Assembly: GCF_017303295.1 (NCBI RefSeq)
Contig: NZ_JAFKOK010000002.1
Location: 248,001-312,000, forward strand
Source: Rhodobacter sp. NTK016B
GTDB lineage: Bacteria; Pseudomonadota; Alphaproteobacteria; Rhodobacterales; Rhodobacteraceae
Length of the DNA stretch: 64,000 nt
Reading direction: 5' to 3'
The position numbers and the translations under genes are program-made. Position 1 is the first letter of the stretch. Each line of letters opens with the position of its first letter. The notes below the pieces were generated by a model. It had not been told where the DNA came from. It ran no database searches and saw nothing but the letters and a program-made list of their open reading frames with translations. This document shows positions 51,703-60,807 of this stretch, one piece after another.

Positions 51703-53076
51703 TCAGGCCTGTGTCGGTGTGTCGGCGTGGGTGACCACGTCGGGCTCAAGCCCCCAGCGCACCACGTCGAGGCCCTTGATCTGATCCTCGTCCGAGACTT
51801 TCAGCCCGGTCGTCGCGCGCAGAAGGACGGACAGGACAAGCCCCGTAACCACCCCCGCGCCGATGCAGACCACGATCCCGGCCACCTGCATCAGAAGCGA
51901 GATCTCGCCATGCTGGAAGGCATAGGCGCCCTCTTCGATGCCCAGATACCCGCCGCGCGGCGTCCCGGACTTGAAGATACCCACAAGCAGCATGCCCAGC
52001 ACGCCGCTTCCAAGGAACAGCGGGAACAGCTTGTGCTCGTCGATGCCGCGCTTGAGCGTGAACTCGTAGACCGCGTAAGCGGCAAGCGGTCCGGCAAGCC
52101 CGACGATGAAGGCCTGCCACGGCAGCCAGACATCAAAGCCCGACGCCCCCGCCACGTAGCCCGCAAGCGGCCCCAGCAGCGTGTAGGCATAATTGCCCGA
52201 GCGATAGGCCAGCAGGATGCCGGTGATGGCCCCGCCTGCCCAGACCAGCGCGTAATTGTTCAGCGCGATGCCGACGCTGGTATCGGCCATGGTTACGCTG
52301 ACGGCATGCGCCTCGGGGTCGAAGAAGAACAGGCACGACATGATCACCATCGGCAGCCCGGCAAAGATGATCAGCAGCCCCGGTGCGCACAGCCCGATAC
52401 TGGGCGCGAGATAGGCGCGGACCTCGGGATGCGGCTCCATCATGCCCGGGCGCTTGCCCATCTGCGCGTTGAGCACCAGCGCAATACCGGCGGGGAACAT
52501 GTAGACGAAGCCCACGCCGAAGAAGTCGTGAAAGCCGAGATTGGTCAGCGGGCCGACCGAACCCCAGGTCACCCAGCTCAGCACCGACGACCCCAGCGTC
52601 GCCACGATGCAGGTGACGTAATAGGCCGAGGGCTTCATCCGCTCGGAGACCGAGAAATGCAGCAGGATGTTGATGATCCCGGCAAAGACCGCCAGGAAGA
52701 AGATGAAGATCTGGAACGTGTTCAGACCGGGAAAGACCGCCGGATCGACATGCTGCGCCAAGGCATTGGTCAGGTTCCCTCCCAACCACCAATCCTTGAT
52801 CGAATCCATCAGCGTGCCATCGGCCATGATGTAGTATTGCGCGGCCCAGAAGCCGAAGCCGATCCCGTAATAGGTCGCAAAGCCCAGAAAGAAGCCCAGC
52901 ACCTTCTCGATGGTCGAGTTGAACAGGCTGCGGCGGCGCGCGGTACCCGCGTCGATCAGCAGCAACCCGACGACCACCAGCAGCGCCCCCACGGTGCCGG
53001 ATGCGTATAGGATATTTTGTACCAGTGAATTCAATGTCACCTGTTCCGCGTAAAACGCGGTTGTGTCGACGGACAT
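51703..53076 (-). CDS. Divergent Amt/Rh-family membrane protein lacking the pore histidines
   Basis: 457 residues from the ATG at 53076. Eleven to twelve membrane spans and the Amt landmark LGFHDFFGVGFVYMFPAG (Asp184 matches Asp160 of AmtB), but the following His168 position is Tyr192, and IDEHKLFPLFLGSGVLG has Leu355 at the His318 position. So both pore histidines conserved in ammonium channels are absent. In the methylated-amine island a transport role for another amine, or a sensor role, is likely; which one is not determinable. It lies downstream of a gap with AT-rich DNA. Confidence 0.78.
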   Translation of the reverse strand: MSVDTTAFYAEQVTLNSLVQNILYASGTVGALLVVVGLLLIDAGTARRRSLFNSTIEKVLGFFLGFATYYGIGFGFWAAQYYIMADGTLMDSIKDWWLGGNLTNALAQHVDPAVFPGLNTFQIFIFFLAVFAGIINILLHFSVSERMKPSAYYVTCIVATLGSSVLSWVTWGSVGPLTNLGFHDFFGVGFVYMFPAGIALVLNAQMGKRPGMMEPHPEVRAYLAPSIGLCAPGLLIIFAGLPMVIMSCLFFFDPEAHAVSVTMADTSVGIALNNYALVWAGGAITGILLAYRSGNYAYTLLGPLAGYVAGASGFDVWLPWQAFIVGLAGPLAAYAVYEFTLKRGIDEHKLFPLFLGSGVLGMLLVGIFKSGTPRGGYLGIEEGAYAFQHGEISLLMQVAGIVVCIGAGVVTGLVLSVLLRATTGLKVSDEDQIKGLDVVRWGLEPDVVTHADTPTQA

Positions 53077-53428
53077 AAGCTCCTCCCTCTTGTGTCCCTG
53101 AGTCGTTCCGCCGGCTTTTCTTTGCGGCTTTTGGGGCTGCAGAAGGACAAACGTCGGATGGCGCCTGCCGCCGATCGGCACGGGAACCAATTCAGACCGG
53201 TTACAGTCCGCCTTGGCCCCACTGGATCATGTCCGACAATTGGTTCTTTTCAAAGATATTTTTGAATTCAAAATTTACTATCTACTTTCAATGCAATAGG
53301 CCAACATAGTGGAATAATTTTCCTGCAAAGAAAGAACCAGTTATCACCCAGAAACGCTAGATTCAGGCAGAATCACAGGGCCACTTCGCTTGGCCTCAAC
53401 GCCGCGAGGCCGGGATCCGGACACCAAA
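53077..53428. other. Intergenic region upstream of the Amt-like gene
   Basis: No gene. An AT-rich stretch at about 53240-53345 is bounded by GGTTCTTT (53245) and AAAGAACC, an inverted repeat about 85 bases apart. Likely holds the promoter of the Amt-like gene. Confidence 0.4.
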
Positions 53429-53460
53429 ACAGACGCCCCGCGCGGTGGCGGGGCGTCTGT
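53429..53460 (-). terminator. Terminator of the StyA/B-like operon
   Basis: ACAGACGCCCCGC (53429-53441) with GCGGGGCGTCTGT (53448-53460), 6-base loop, followed on the minus strand by TTTT. Lies after the flavin reductase stop at 53495. Confidence 0.75.
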
Positions 53461-53494
53461 GACTGCGGGTGATCTCCTGCGTTTTCGGCGCCGC

Positions 53495-53989
53495 TCAGAG
53501 CGGCGCCAGACGGTGGAAGCGCGATTGCTCGTAGAGCAGTGCGGCGCCCTCGGCCTCGCTGATATCGGTGATCTGTCCGATAAAGACCTGATGCGTTCCG
53601 GCGGTCAGGCTTTCGGCCACCTCGCAGGAAAAGGCCACTCGCGCATCGGCCAGAACAGGCAGGCCCGAAGCGTCGTCGCGCCAGTCACCCAGCGCGAACT
53701 TGTCCTCGCCCGTGGCGCCGCCCGCGCCGGCAAAACGCATCGCCACGTCGCCCGACGGATCGGGCAACAGGTTCACCGCGAAGCGCCCGCTTTCAAGGAT
53801 GCCCTGGCAGGTGCCGGTGGCGCGGTTGACGCAGATCAGCAGGCTGGGCGGGTCCGCCGTTACCGAACAGACCGCCGTCGCGGTGATCCCGCGCCGTCCC
53901 TGCGGGGTGAGCGTGGTGATGATCGTCACCGCGCCCGGAAACCGCGCCATGGCGGACCGGAATTGACCGGGATCGACAGACATGCCCAT
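53495..53989 (-). CDS. Flavin reductase (HpaC/StyB-like)
   Basis: 164 residues. Flavin-reductase-like domain: FRSAMARFPGAVTIITT, GITATAVCSVTADPPSLLICV, GRFAVNLLPD, GTHQVFIGQITDI. Makes FADH2 or FMNH2 from NADH for the companion monooxygenase (18 bases upstream on the same strand). Confidence 0.9.
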   Translation of the reverse strand: MGMSVDPGQFRSAMARFPGAVTIITTLTPQGRRGITATAVCSVTADPPSLLICVNRATGTCQGILESGRFAVNLLPDPSGDVAMRFAGAGGATGEDKFALGDWRDDASGLPVLADARVAFSCEVAESLTAGTHQVFIGQITDISEAEGAALLYEQSRFHRLAPL

Positions 53990-54007
53990 GATCTCTCCTT
54001 TTCTGGC

Positions 54008-55240
54008 TCAGGCCGCTTTCAGCTCGGACAGATAGGCCGAGGCCGCATCGGGATCGGCGAACCACGGGAAGAAATCGCGCGGATCGTCGAACGCATTGGC
54101 GATGCGGTGCGCCAGTCGCGGCTCGACGCAGGCGGTGCCCATGATTTCCAGAATGAAGGGCGGCGGCGGGGCCAGCATCATGTTGGTCCAGTTGACCACC
54201 CATTGCGCATAATCCCAATAGGCATCGAAGGTGCCCTGCATCCACGCGCCGTCAAACGGCCGATCGCCGTGGTCCAGAATGCGCTTCAGATAAACCCGCG
54301 CCGCCTTGGCCGCGTTGTTCGAGCCCTGCCCCGTGATCGGGTCATTCAGGCAGACGGCATCTCCCAGCCCCAGCACCATGGCGCCCGAGGGCAGCGTACC
54401 GATGGGCTTGCGCACCGTCGGCGGGAAGCGGCCTGCAAGGAAGCCGTTATCGTCGGTCAGGGTGACATCGGTACACCGCTCGGCCTCCCACGGCAGGAAG
54501 GTTTTCAGGATGCGCTTCGACGTTTCCAGATGCTGCTCGGGGCTTTTCACCTCGGCCCAGCAATCCATCGGGCCGCCGGGCACGCCTTCGAACACCATGA
54601 TGTCGCAAGGCCCGGTGGTGGTGAGCGCCGGGAAGACAAAATACTCGCCCACGCCGGGGATAAGGTTGAAGTTGACCGCCGAGTATTCGGGCCGCGGCAT
54701 CATGCCCTTCACATAGGTCAGCGCCAGCGCGCGCTGCGGCCGGTCATAGGGCGATTTCGAGGCGTCGCGTTCGAACATCTTGCCCACGTCGCCCTTACCC
54801 GAGGCCACGATCACCAGATCGTCCTCGCGCGCATACATCTCCATATCGGCGATGCCCGCTTCCTTCAGAACCAGACGCCCGCCCAGTTTCTCGAACTCGG
54901 CCATCCAGCGCGGGATTTTCACCCGCTGATCCACGGAATAGGCGTTGCGATCAAGGCGCGACGCCCAGTCGACCACCTTGGCGCCCGGCTGTTCGGGATG
55001 GGGCACTGTGAAGCTGATGCCTTCGACCGGCGGGCAGTGATCGGTCCAGAAGTCGATGCCCAGCGCGCGCTCGGCCTCGATCGCGTCGCCGAACATACAC
55101 TGGCTGGACAGCACCTTGCCGGTCGCCATGTCCTGCGCGTCGCGATTTTGCACCACACGCACCTGATAGCCCTGTTGCAAGAGGCCGATGGCCAGTTGAA
55201 ACCCGGACTGGCCGCCGCCGATAATGGTGATCTTTCTCAT
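54008..55240 (-). CDS. StyA-like FAD monooxygenase (group E)
   Basis: 410 residues from the ATG at 55240; GGGAG lies six bases before it, while an ATG at 55246 is too close. FAD site KITIIGGGQSGFQLAIGLL, DGxxxGP-like LGLGDAVCLNDPITGQGSNN. Full-length resemblance to the styrene monooxygenase oxygenase component StyA, which uses reduced FAD from a reductase to epoxidise styrene or indole. Substrate here is not known; it shares the operon with an SDR and the reductase. Confidence 0.85.
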   Translation of the reverse strand: MRKITIIGGGQSGFQLAIGLLQQGYQVRVVQNRDAQDMATGKVLSSQCMFGDAIEAERALGIDFWTDHCPPVEGISFTVPHPEQPGAKVVDWASRLDRNAYSVDQRVKIPRWMAEFEKLGGRLVLKEAGIADMEMYAREDDLVIVASGKGDVGKMFERDASKSPYDRPQRALALTYVKGMMPRPEYSAVNFNLIPGVGEYFVFPALTTTGPCDIMVFEGVPGGPMDCWAEVKSPEQHLETSKRILKTFLPWEAERCTDVTLTDDNGFLAGRFPPTVRKPIGTLPSGAMVLGLGDAVCLNDPITGQGSNNAAKAARVYLKRILDHGDRPFDGAWMQGTFDAYWDYAQWVVNWTNMMLAPPPPFILEIMGTACVEPRLAHRIANAFDDPRDFFPWFADPDAASAYLSELKAA

Positions 55241-55263
55241 AGTCATCTCCCTGTTTTTCTTTA

Positions 55264-56040
55264 TCATTCCATCAGTTTCGGGATCGCCGGGACGGCCTGT
55301 TCCGGGCCCATGGCGGTATAGCCGCCATCGACGCGGATATCCGTGCCGGTGATGAAGCTGGCCTCGTCCGAACACAGGAAGAGGACAGTATTCGCGACCT
55401 CTTCGGGATGCCCGGTGCGGCCCAGCAGGTGGAAGGGCGCGGCGACGGCATCGGTCTTGGCCCGGTCGCCGCCGGTCAGCTGGTCCATGATGTTCGACCA
55501 TGTCCAGCCGGGGCTGACGGCGTTGACGCGGATGCCGTCGGGCGCAAGGTCCATCGCCTGATTGCGGGTCAGTTGCAGGATCGCGGCCTTGCTGACCGGG
55601 TAGAGCCAGCGCCCGGTCTGCGCCACGCGGGCCGAGATCGAGCCGAAATTGACGATGGCGCCTTTCGTCGCCGCCAGATCCTTGCGCGCGGCCTGCATCA
55701 GCATGACCGAGCCCACGATATTCACATCGAGCGCTTCCAGCCATTCCGCGCGCGGCGACTCCGCCCCGTTATCGAGGTATGAGCAGGCGACATTGACCAG
55801 AAAGTCGATACGCCCATAGGCGTCGCGCGTGGCCTGAACCAGAGCTGCGATATCGGCGTCGCTGCGCAGATCGCAGCGGGTGAAGCCGACGCCGTCGGCT
55901 TCCATCGCGGCGCCGCCCTCGGCGTCGATATCGGCCACCATGACACGCACGCCCGCCGCCCGGAACGCGGCCACCACGGCCCGTCCGATCTTCGTCGCAC
56001 CGCCCGGAACGATGGCAACCTTGCCGTCCAATCCCCGCAT
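55264..56040 (-). CDS. Short-chain dehydrogenase/reductase
   Basis: 258 residues from the ATG at 56040 (AGGGGAAAG upstream). SDR Ser-Tyr-Lys set is present (NFGSISARVAQ, then LYPVSKAAI) and VNAVSPGW. Two motifs are unusual: the nucleotide loop reads VPGGATKIG instead of TGxxxGIG and NNAG is NVACS. First gene of the StyA/B-like operon, divergent from an AraC regulator; probably oxidises an alcohol or diol in the same pathway. Confidence 0.88.
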   Translation of the reverse strand: MRGLDGKVAIVPGGATKIGRAVVAAFRAAGVRVMVADIDAEGGAAMEADGVGFTRCDLRSDADIAALVQATRDAYGRIDFLVNVACSYLDNGAESPRAEWLEALDVNIVGSVMLMQAARKDLAATKGAIVNFGSISARVAQTGRWLYPVSKAAILQLTRNQAMDLAPDGIRVNAVSPGWTWSNIMDQLTGGDRAKTDAVAAPFHLLGRTGHPEEVANTVLFLCSDEASFITGTDIRVDGGYTAMGPEQAVPAIPKLME

Positions 56041-56218
56041 GACTTTCCCCTGTTCTGGCTTGTTTGACAGGCAGTCTGGCAGGGTCGCGGGCACTGACTA
56101 TCCGCGCAGCACGCGGACTATCCGAAAAACGAAAAAACCTTCATCCAAACGTAAAAATATGTGCATTCGCATGTATCGACTGGTATCCTGATCCGGTCAC
56201 CGGCAATGGGAGGCTGCG
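56041..56218. promoter_or_regulatory. Divergent promoter region, SDR operon / AraC regulator
   Basis: 178 bases with an AT-rich middle. Palindrome-like ATGTGCATTCGCATGTAT near 56158. Likely binding region of the AraC protein; no defined boxes. Confidence 0.4.
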
Positions 56219-57226
56219 ATGGCACGCTCCGCGTCGGCTCCGCTGGCCGCACACGCGCTGTTCCATACCCACGACCTTGACGAAGCGCGCGAGCGCGTCG
56301 CGGCGATCTTCTGCCCGCACAGGCTGGATCGGATCGGGCCGGGCGCGTTCGATGCCAGCCATCACCACATGCGCGGCGAGCGGCTGTCGCTGAACTACAT
56401 TTCCTACGGCACGAAGACGCTGATCGCGCCGGGCGAGCTGCGCGATTTCTACCTCTTGCAGATGCCGCTTTCGGGCGCGGCCTCGATCCGCAACGGGTCG
56501 GATTCCTACGTGTCCGATCAAAGGCGGGCGGCGGTGCTGAACCCGCATCACGCGACGACGATGATCTGGGACGAAGAATGCCGGCAGGTGCTGCTGCAAA
56601 TCGACCGCGCGGCGCTGAATACGCATCTGGCGGGTCTGATCGCCGGGCGTCCGGACCGCCCGCTGACCTTTACCGGCGCGCTGGATCTGGGCACGGCGCA
56701 GGGCGCGGCGCTGAAGGCGCTGGTGCTCTATCTGGTGGCCGAGGCCGATGCGGGGCGCTCGGCCCTGCGCCCCGGAAGCCTGTTGGGACGGCAGATCGAA
56801 AGCACGCTGATGACCGGCCTTCTTGAGGCGCATCGGCACAATTTCACCGACGCGCTGAGCCACAGCCGGGGCCATGCCCCCCTGCCCCGGATGGTCCGTC
56901 AGGCCGAGGATTTCATGCGCGCCCATGCCGATCAGCCGCTGGCGATCGAAGATGTGGCGCAGGCGGTCGGCGTCAGCGCCCGCACGCTGCAACTGGCCTT
57001 TCGGCGGTTTTGCGACACCACCCCGATGGCATTCTTGCGCGATGTGCGGCTTGACCGGGCCGATGCCGATTTGCGCGCGGCGATGCCCGGCGAGAGTGTG
57101 ACGGAAATCGCCACGCGCTGGAGCTTTGGCCATTTCGGTCGCTTCGCCGGGATGTATCGCGCGCGCTTCGGCTGCACGCCGCGTCAGACGCTGCAGGACG
57201 CGCTGGCCGACAAATTCGTCAGCTAG
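56219..57226 (+). CDS. AraC family regulator with AraC-binding-like N-terminus
   Basis: 335 residues. N-terminal AraC_binding_2/cupin_6-like domain (LSLNYISYGTKTLIAPGEL, FYLLQMPLSG) as in NphR/AlkR-type activators of aromatic or alkane oxidation, C-terminal double HTH (IEDVAQAVGVSARTLQLAF, EIATRWSFGHFGRFAGMYR). Divergent from the SDR/StyA/StyB operon, which it likely activates. Its 3' end overlaps the convergent ATPase gene by 8 bases. Confidence 0.88.
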   Translation: MARSASAPLAAHALFHTHDLDEARERVAAIFCPHRLDRIGPGAFDASHHHMRGERLSLNYISYGTKTLIAPGELRDFYLLQMPLSGAASIRNGSDSYVSDQRRAAVLNPHHATTMIWDEECRQVLLQIDRAALNTHLAGLIAGRPDRPLTFTGALDLGTAQGAALKALVLYLVAEADAGRSALRPGSLLGRQIESTLMTGLLEAHRHNFTDALSHSRGHAPLPRMVRQAEDFMRAHADQPLAIEDVAQAVGVSARTLQLAFRRFCDTTPMAFLRDVRLDRADADLRAAMPGESVTEIATRWSFGHFGRFAGMYRARFGCTPRQTLQDALADKFVS

Positions 57227-58031
57227 CGCGTTCGAACCACGGCTTCTTCGGATCGGGTTCAGGGATCGCTTCGAGCAATTCGCGCGTATAGGCCGCCTGC
57301 GGGGCGGCAAAGAGCGCCTCGCAGGCGGCATCCTCGACGATCTCGCCCTGATGCAGCACCAGAACCCGGTCGCACAGACGGCGGATCACGCTCAGATCGT
57401 GGCTGATAAAGGCCAGCGTCAGGTTCATCTCGCGCACGAGATTGCGCAGGATCGACAGCACCTGCGCCTGGCTCGACACATCAAGGCCCGAGACGATCTC
57501 ATCCGCCAGGATGAAATCGGGCCTGAGCGCGATGGCGCGGGCGATGCCGATCCGCTGACGCTGACCGCCCGACAACTCATGCGGGAAACGCGCGCCGAAA
57601 CTGCGCGGCAGCCCCACCCGTTCCAGCGCTTCAAGCGCACCTTCGCGCGGGTTCGGGCGACCATGCAGCGACAGAGGTGCTGCGATGATGCGCGCGACGC
57701 TCATACGGGGATTGAGCGATGACATCGGGTCCTGAAAGATCATCTGGAAACGATGGCGCAACGGGCGCAGCGCGGGTTCGGGCAGATGGGTCAGGTCGGT
57801 GCCGTCGAACGTGACGCGCCCGCCCGTCGGTTCCAGCAGACGCACCAGCGCCCGGCCCAGCGTGGACTTGCCCGAGCCCGAGCCGCCGACGATGCCCAGT
57901 ACCTGCCCCTTTGGAATCGTGAAGGACATGCCCTTCAGGATCTCGATCCGGGGAGCTGCGCCGAAAAGCGGTTTGCGGGTCATGTCGGGCAGCGACAGGC
58001 GCAGGTCCTCGACGCGGTAAAGATCGCTCAT
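57219..58031 (-). CDS. Dipeptide-type ABC transporter ATP-binding protein (DppF/OppF)
   Basis: 270 residues from the ATG at 58031 (ATGA with the previous gene). Walker A VGGSGSGKST, signature LSGGQRQRIGIARAI, Walker B ILADEIVSGLD, switch His in FISHDLSV. Partner of the DppD-like ATPase; uptake of peptides or other large solutes. Confidence 0.93.
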   Translation of the reverse strand: MSDLYRVEDLRLSLPDMTRKPLFGAAPRIEILKGMSFTIPKGQVLGIVGGSGSGKSTLGRALVRLLEPTGGRVTFDGTDLTHLPEPALRPLRHRFQMIFQDPMSSLNPRMSVARIIAAPLSLHGRPNPREGALEALERVGLPRSFGARFPHELSGGQRQRIGIARAIALRPDFILADEIVSGLDVSSQAQVLSILRNLVREMNLTLAFISHDLSVIRRLCDRVLVLHQGEIVEDAACEALFAAPQAAYTRELLEAIPEPDPKKPWFERAS

Positions 58032-58897
58032 GTGTGCCACCTCAGATCGGCTTCGGCCACCGCGCGCCGCGCCTCGGCGATCACCGCGTCGGGAACCGGT
58101 GTCAGATCGGCATCGGGATCGGTATGGCGCGGTGTCGCGGCCAGAAGCGCGCGTGAATAGGGATGTTGCGGGGCGTCGAAAAAGGCGCCGACTTCGGCCT
58201 CTTCCATCACCAGCCCGCCATAGAGGACGGTCAGCCGCTGGCAGATCTTGGACACCACGCCCAGATCATGCGTCACGAACAACAGCGCCGTCTCGTGGCG
58301 GGCCTGCATTTCGAAGATCAGCTTCAGGATCTGCTTTTGCACCGTCACATCCAAGGCCGTCGTCGGCTCATCCGCGACGATCAGCCGGGGTTCGGCGGCA
58401 AAGGCCGAGGCGATCAGCACCCGCTGACGCATCCCGCCCGACAGCTCGTGCGGATAGGCGCGCAGCACGCGGTCTGGCTGCGGGATATGCACATCGTGCA
58501 GGATCTCGGCGGCGCGGGTCCGGGCGCGGGCACGGTCCCAGCCGAGGATATCGACCAGCCGGTCGGTGATCTGCGGCTCGATCCGCCGTGCCGGATTGAG
58601 CGCGGTCAGCGGATCTTGCGGGATCAGTGCCGCCTTGCGCCCGACCAGCGTGCGCCGCTTGCGGGGCGGCAGGGTCAGCAGGTCGACGCCGTCAAGCTCG
58701 ATCGAGCCCGAGACGATCCGAGCCGAGCGCGGCAGGATGCCCAGCACCGCCTTGCCGATCATCGACTTGCCCGCCCCGGATTCGCCCACGAGGCCCATCA
58801 CCTCGGTCGCGCTGACATCCAGCGAGACATCACGCAACAGCCTGTGGCGCGTGCCGCGCAAAACGACCGAGAGGTCGCGGATTCGCAGGTAGCTCAT
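58028..58897 (-). CDS. Dipeptide-type ABC transporter ATP-binding protein (DppD/OppD)
   Basis: 289 residues. Walker A VGESGAGKS, signature LSGGMRQRVLIASAF, Walker B LIVADEPTTALDVT, FVTHDLGV. C-terminal end shorter than OppD: the usual Cys cluster for a 4Fe-4S site is not evident. ATPase of the transporter encoded by the following permease and binding-protein genes. Confidence 0.92.
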   Translation of the reverse strand: MSYLRIRDLSVVLRGTRHRLLRDVSLDVSATEVMGLVGESGAGKSMIGKAVLGILPRSARIVSGSIELDGVDLLTLPPRKRRTLVGRKAALIPQDPLTALNPARRIEPQITDRLVDILGWDRARARTRAAEILHDVHIPQPDRVLRAYPHELSGGMRQRVLIASAFAAEPRLIVADEPTTALDVTVQKQILKLIFEMQARHETALLFVTHDLGVVSKICQRLTVLYGGLVMEEAEVGAFFDAPQHPYSRALLAATPRHTDPDADLTPVPDAVIAEARRAVAEADLRWHT

Positions 58898-58907
58898 GCC
58901 CGCCCCC

Positions 58908-59759
58908 TCAATTCAGCACCGGGTCGAAGCGGTCTTTCAGACCCTCGCCCAGTTGCGAAAACGACAGCACTGTCAGGAACAGCGCGACCAGCGGGAACAC
59001 CAGAACCCACCACGCCTGATGGATCGACAGCCGCCCCTCGGCAATCATCCCGCCCCATGTCGGATCGTCGGTCGATACCGACAGGTTCACGAAAGACAGG
59101 ATCGCCTCGACGATCACGGCGATGCCCATTTCCAGCGTCAGAAGAACGGCGATGGTGGACAGGACGTTTGGCAGGATCTCGGTCAGCAGGGTCGACATCC
59201 GCCCCCGCCCCGCCACCTGCGCCGAGGCCACGTAATCCATCGCCCCCTGCGCCATCGCCTCGGCCCGGACGACCCGGGCGAAGCGGGTCCAGTCGATGAC
59301 GATGATCGCCACGACGACCGAGGTCAGCCCGGTGCCCATCACCGCGATCAGCAGGATCGCGAACAGGACCGGCGGGAAAGCCATCCAGATATCGACAAGG
59401 CGCGAAATGACCATATCCGCCCAGCCGCGGAAATACCCCGCGATCAGACCCAGAGTCGCACCGATGAGCGCCGTCGCGGTGCCCGCGATCAGCGCCACGA
59501 TCAGCGCCACGCGCCCACCATACAGGATGCGGCTCAGCACATCGCGGCCCAGACTGTCGGTACCAAGCCAATAGCCCGGCTCGGCGCCGTCCATCCAGAA
59601 GGGCGGCAGGCGGCTGGTGAACAGGTCCTGCATCAACGGATCCTGCGGCGCAATCCACGGCGCGAACACCGCGCCGATCACCAGCGCCGCGATCCAGCCC
59701 GCCGACAGCCAGAGCCGCAGCCCGGCGGTGCGTTTCACAAGCGAACGACCGTCAAGCAT
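58908..59759 (-). CDS. Dipeptide-type ABC transporter permease (DppC)
   Basis: 283 residues. N-terminal span and LGTDSLGRDVLSRILYGGR, the DppC signature; EAA loop near AMAQGAMDYVASAQVAGRG. Start overlaps the DppB gene by 8 bases. Confidence 0.93.
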   Translation of the reverse strand: MLDGRSLVKRTAGLRLWLSAGWIAALVIGAVFAPWIAPQDPLMQDLFTSRLPPFWMDGAEPGYWLGTDSLGRDVLSRILYGGRVALIVALIAGTATALIGATLGLIAGYFRGWADMVISRLVDIWMAFPPVLFAILLIAVMGTGLTSVVVAIIVIDWTRFARVVRAEAMAQGAMDYVASAQVAGRGRMSTLLTEILPNVLSTIAVLLTLEMGIAVIVEAILSFVNLSVSTDDPTWGGMIAEGRLSIHQAWWVLVFPLVALFLTVLSFSQLGEGLKDRFDPVLN

Positions 59760-60759
59760 GGCGCAACCTCGGGTTCAGCACGGCGTAGAGCAGGTCCACG
59801 GCAAGGTTTACCATCGTGAAGAGCAGCGCGAAGAGCAGCACGATCCCCTGAATAAGCGGCAGGTCGCGGTTGATGACGGCGTCGATGGCCATGTTGCCCA
59901 GCCCCTCGTAGGAAAAGAGCCGCTCGATGATGACGGTGCCGCCGATGAGGAAGGTAAACTGCACACCGATCAGCGTCAGCGTCGGCAGGACCGCGTTGCG
60001 CAAGGCCTCGCGCAGGATGACGTGGTTCTCGCTGTAGCCCTTGGTGCGGGCGAGCGTCACATAGTCCAGATGCATGGTTTCCTTGAGGCTCTGCTTGAGC
60101 AATTGGCCGATGATCGCCGCCAGCGGGATCGCCAGCGCCAGCGCGGGCATCAGCATGTGCTGCACGAGGTCCAGCCAGAGATCGAAGCGCAGCCTGACCA
60201 CGCTTTCGAACAGGAAGAACGAGGTGGCGAATTCCGGTGCCAGATTGGGCGAAACGCGCCCCGATATGGTAAAGACCGGCCACAGCACGCCAAAGAGCAG
60301 GATCAGCACAAGGCCCCACAGGAAATCGGGCACGCTGAGCGCCATGCCGTTGGCCACGTCGAGCGCGCCCTCGGTCCGGGTATAGCGCAGCCGCGTGCCG
60401 GTCAGCGCCACCAGACCGCCCAGCGCGACCGCGATGACCAGCGCCATCACCGACAGCTCAAGCGTCGCGGGCAGGCGTGACAGCACCAGCCCCAGCACTG
60501 GCTGACGGGTGGTGATCGACGTGCCGAAATCCCCCTGCACGACACCGCCGAGCCAGATGAAGAATTGTTCGGGAATGGATTTGTCGAGCCCGTAAAAGGC
60601 TTGCAGGCGGGCGATATCGGCCTCGGTCGCGCCCGGGGGCAACATCATGGCGACGGGGTCGCCGGGAACGATACGGATCACGGCAAAGACGATCACCGCC
60701 ACGCCGAACAGCGTAACGAGCGTGGTCGCGATCCGCGAGAGGAGTCGGCGCAGGAACAT
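59752..60759 (-). CDS. Dipeptide-type ABC transporter permease (DppB)
   Basis: 335 residues. DppB layout: ITTLFG-like TTLVTLFGVAVIVF first span, RIVPGDPVAMMLPPGA, YVTLARTKGYSENHV EAA-type loop. Forms the heterodimeric channel with DppC. Confidence 0.93.
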   Translation of the reverse strand: MFLRRLLSRIATTLVTLFGVAVIVFAVIRIVPGDPVAMMLPPGATEADIARLQAFYGLDKSIPEQFFIWLGGVVQGDFGTSITTRQPVLGLVLSRLPATLELSVMALVIAVALGGLVALTGTRLRYTRTEGALDVANGMALSVPDFLWGLVLILLFGVLWPVFTISGRVSPNLAPEFATSFFLFESVVRLRFDLWLDLVQHMLMPALALAIPLAAIIGQLLKQSLKETMHLDYVTLARTKGYSENHVILREALRNAVLPTLTLIGVQFTFLIGGTVIIERLFSYEGLGNMAIDAVINRDLPLIQGIVLLFALLFTMVNLAVDLLYAVLNPRLRHA

Positions 60760-60807
60760 GGGAACCTCGGGCAGCCGGGGGGCAGCAAGTGCCGCCCCCC
60801 GGGGACA

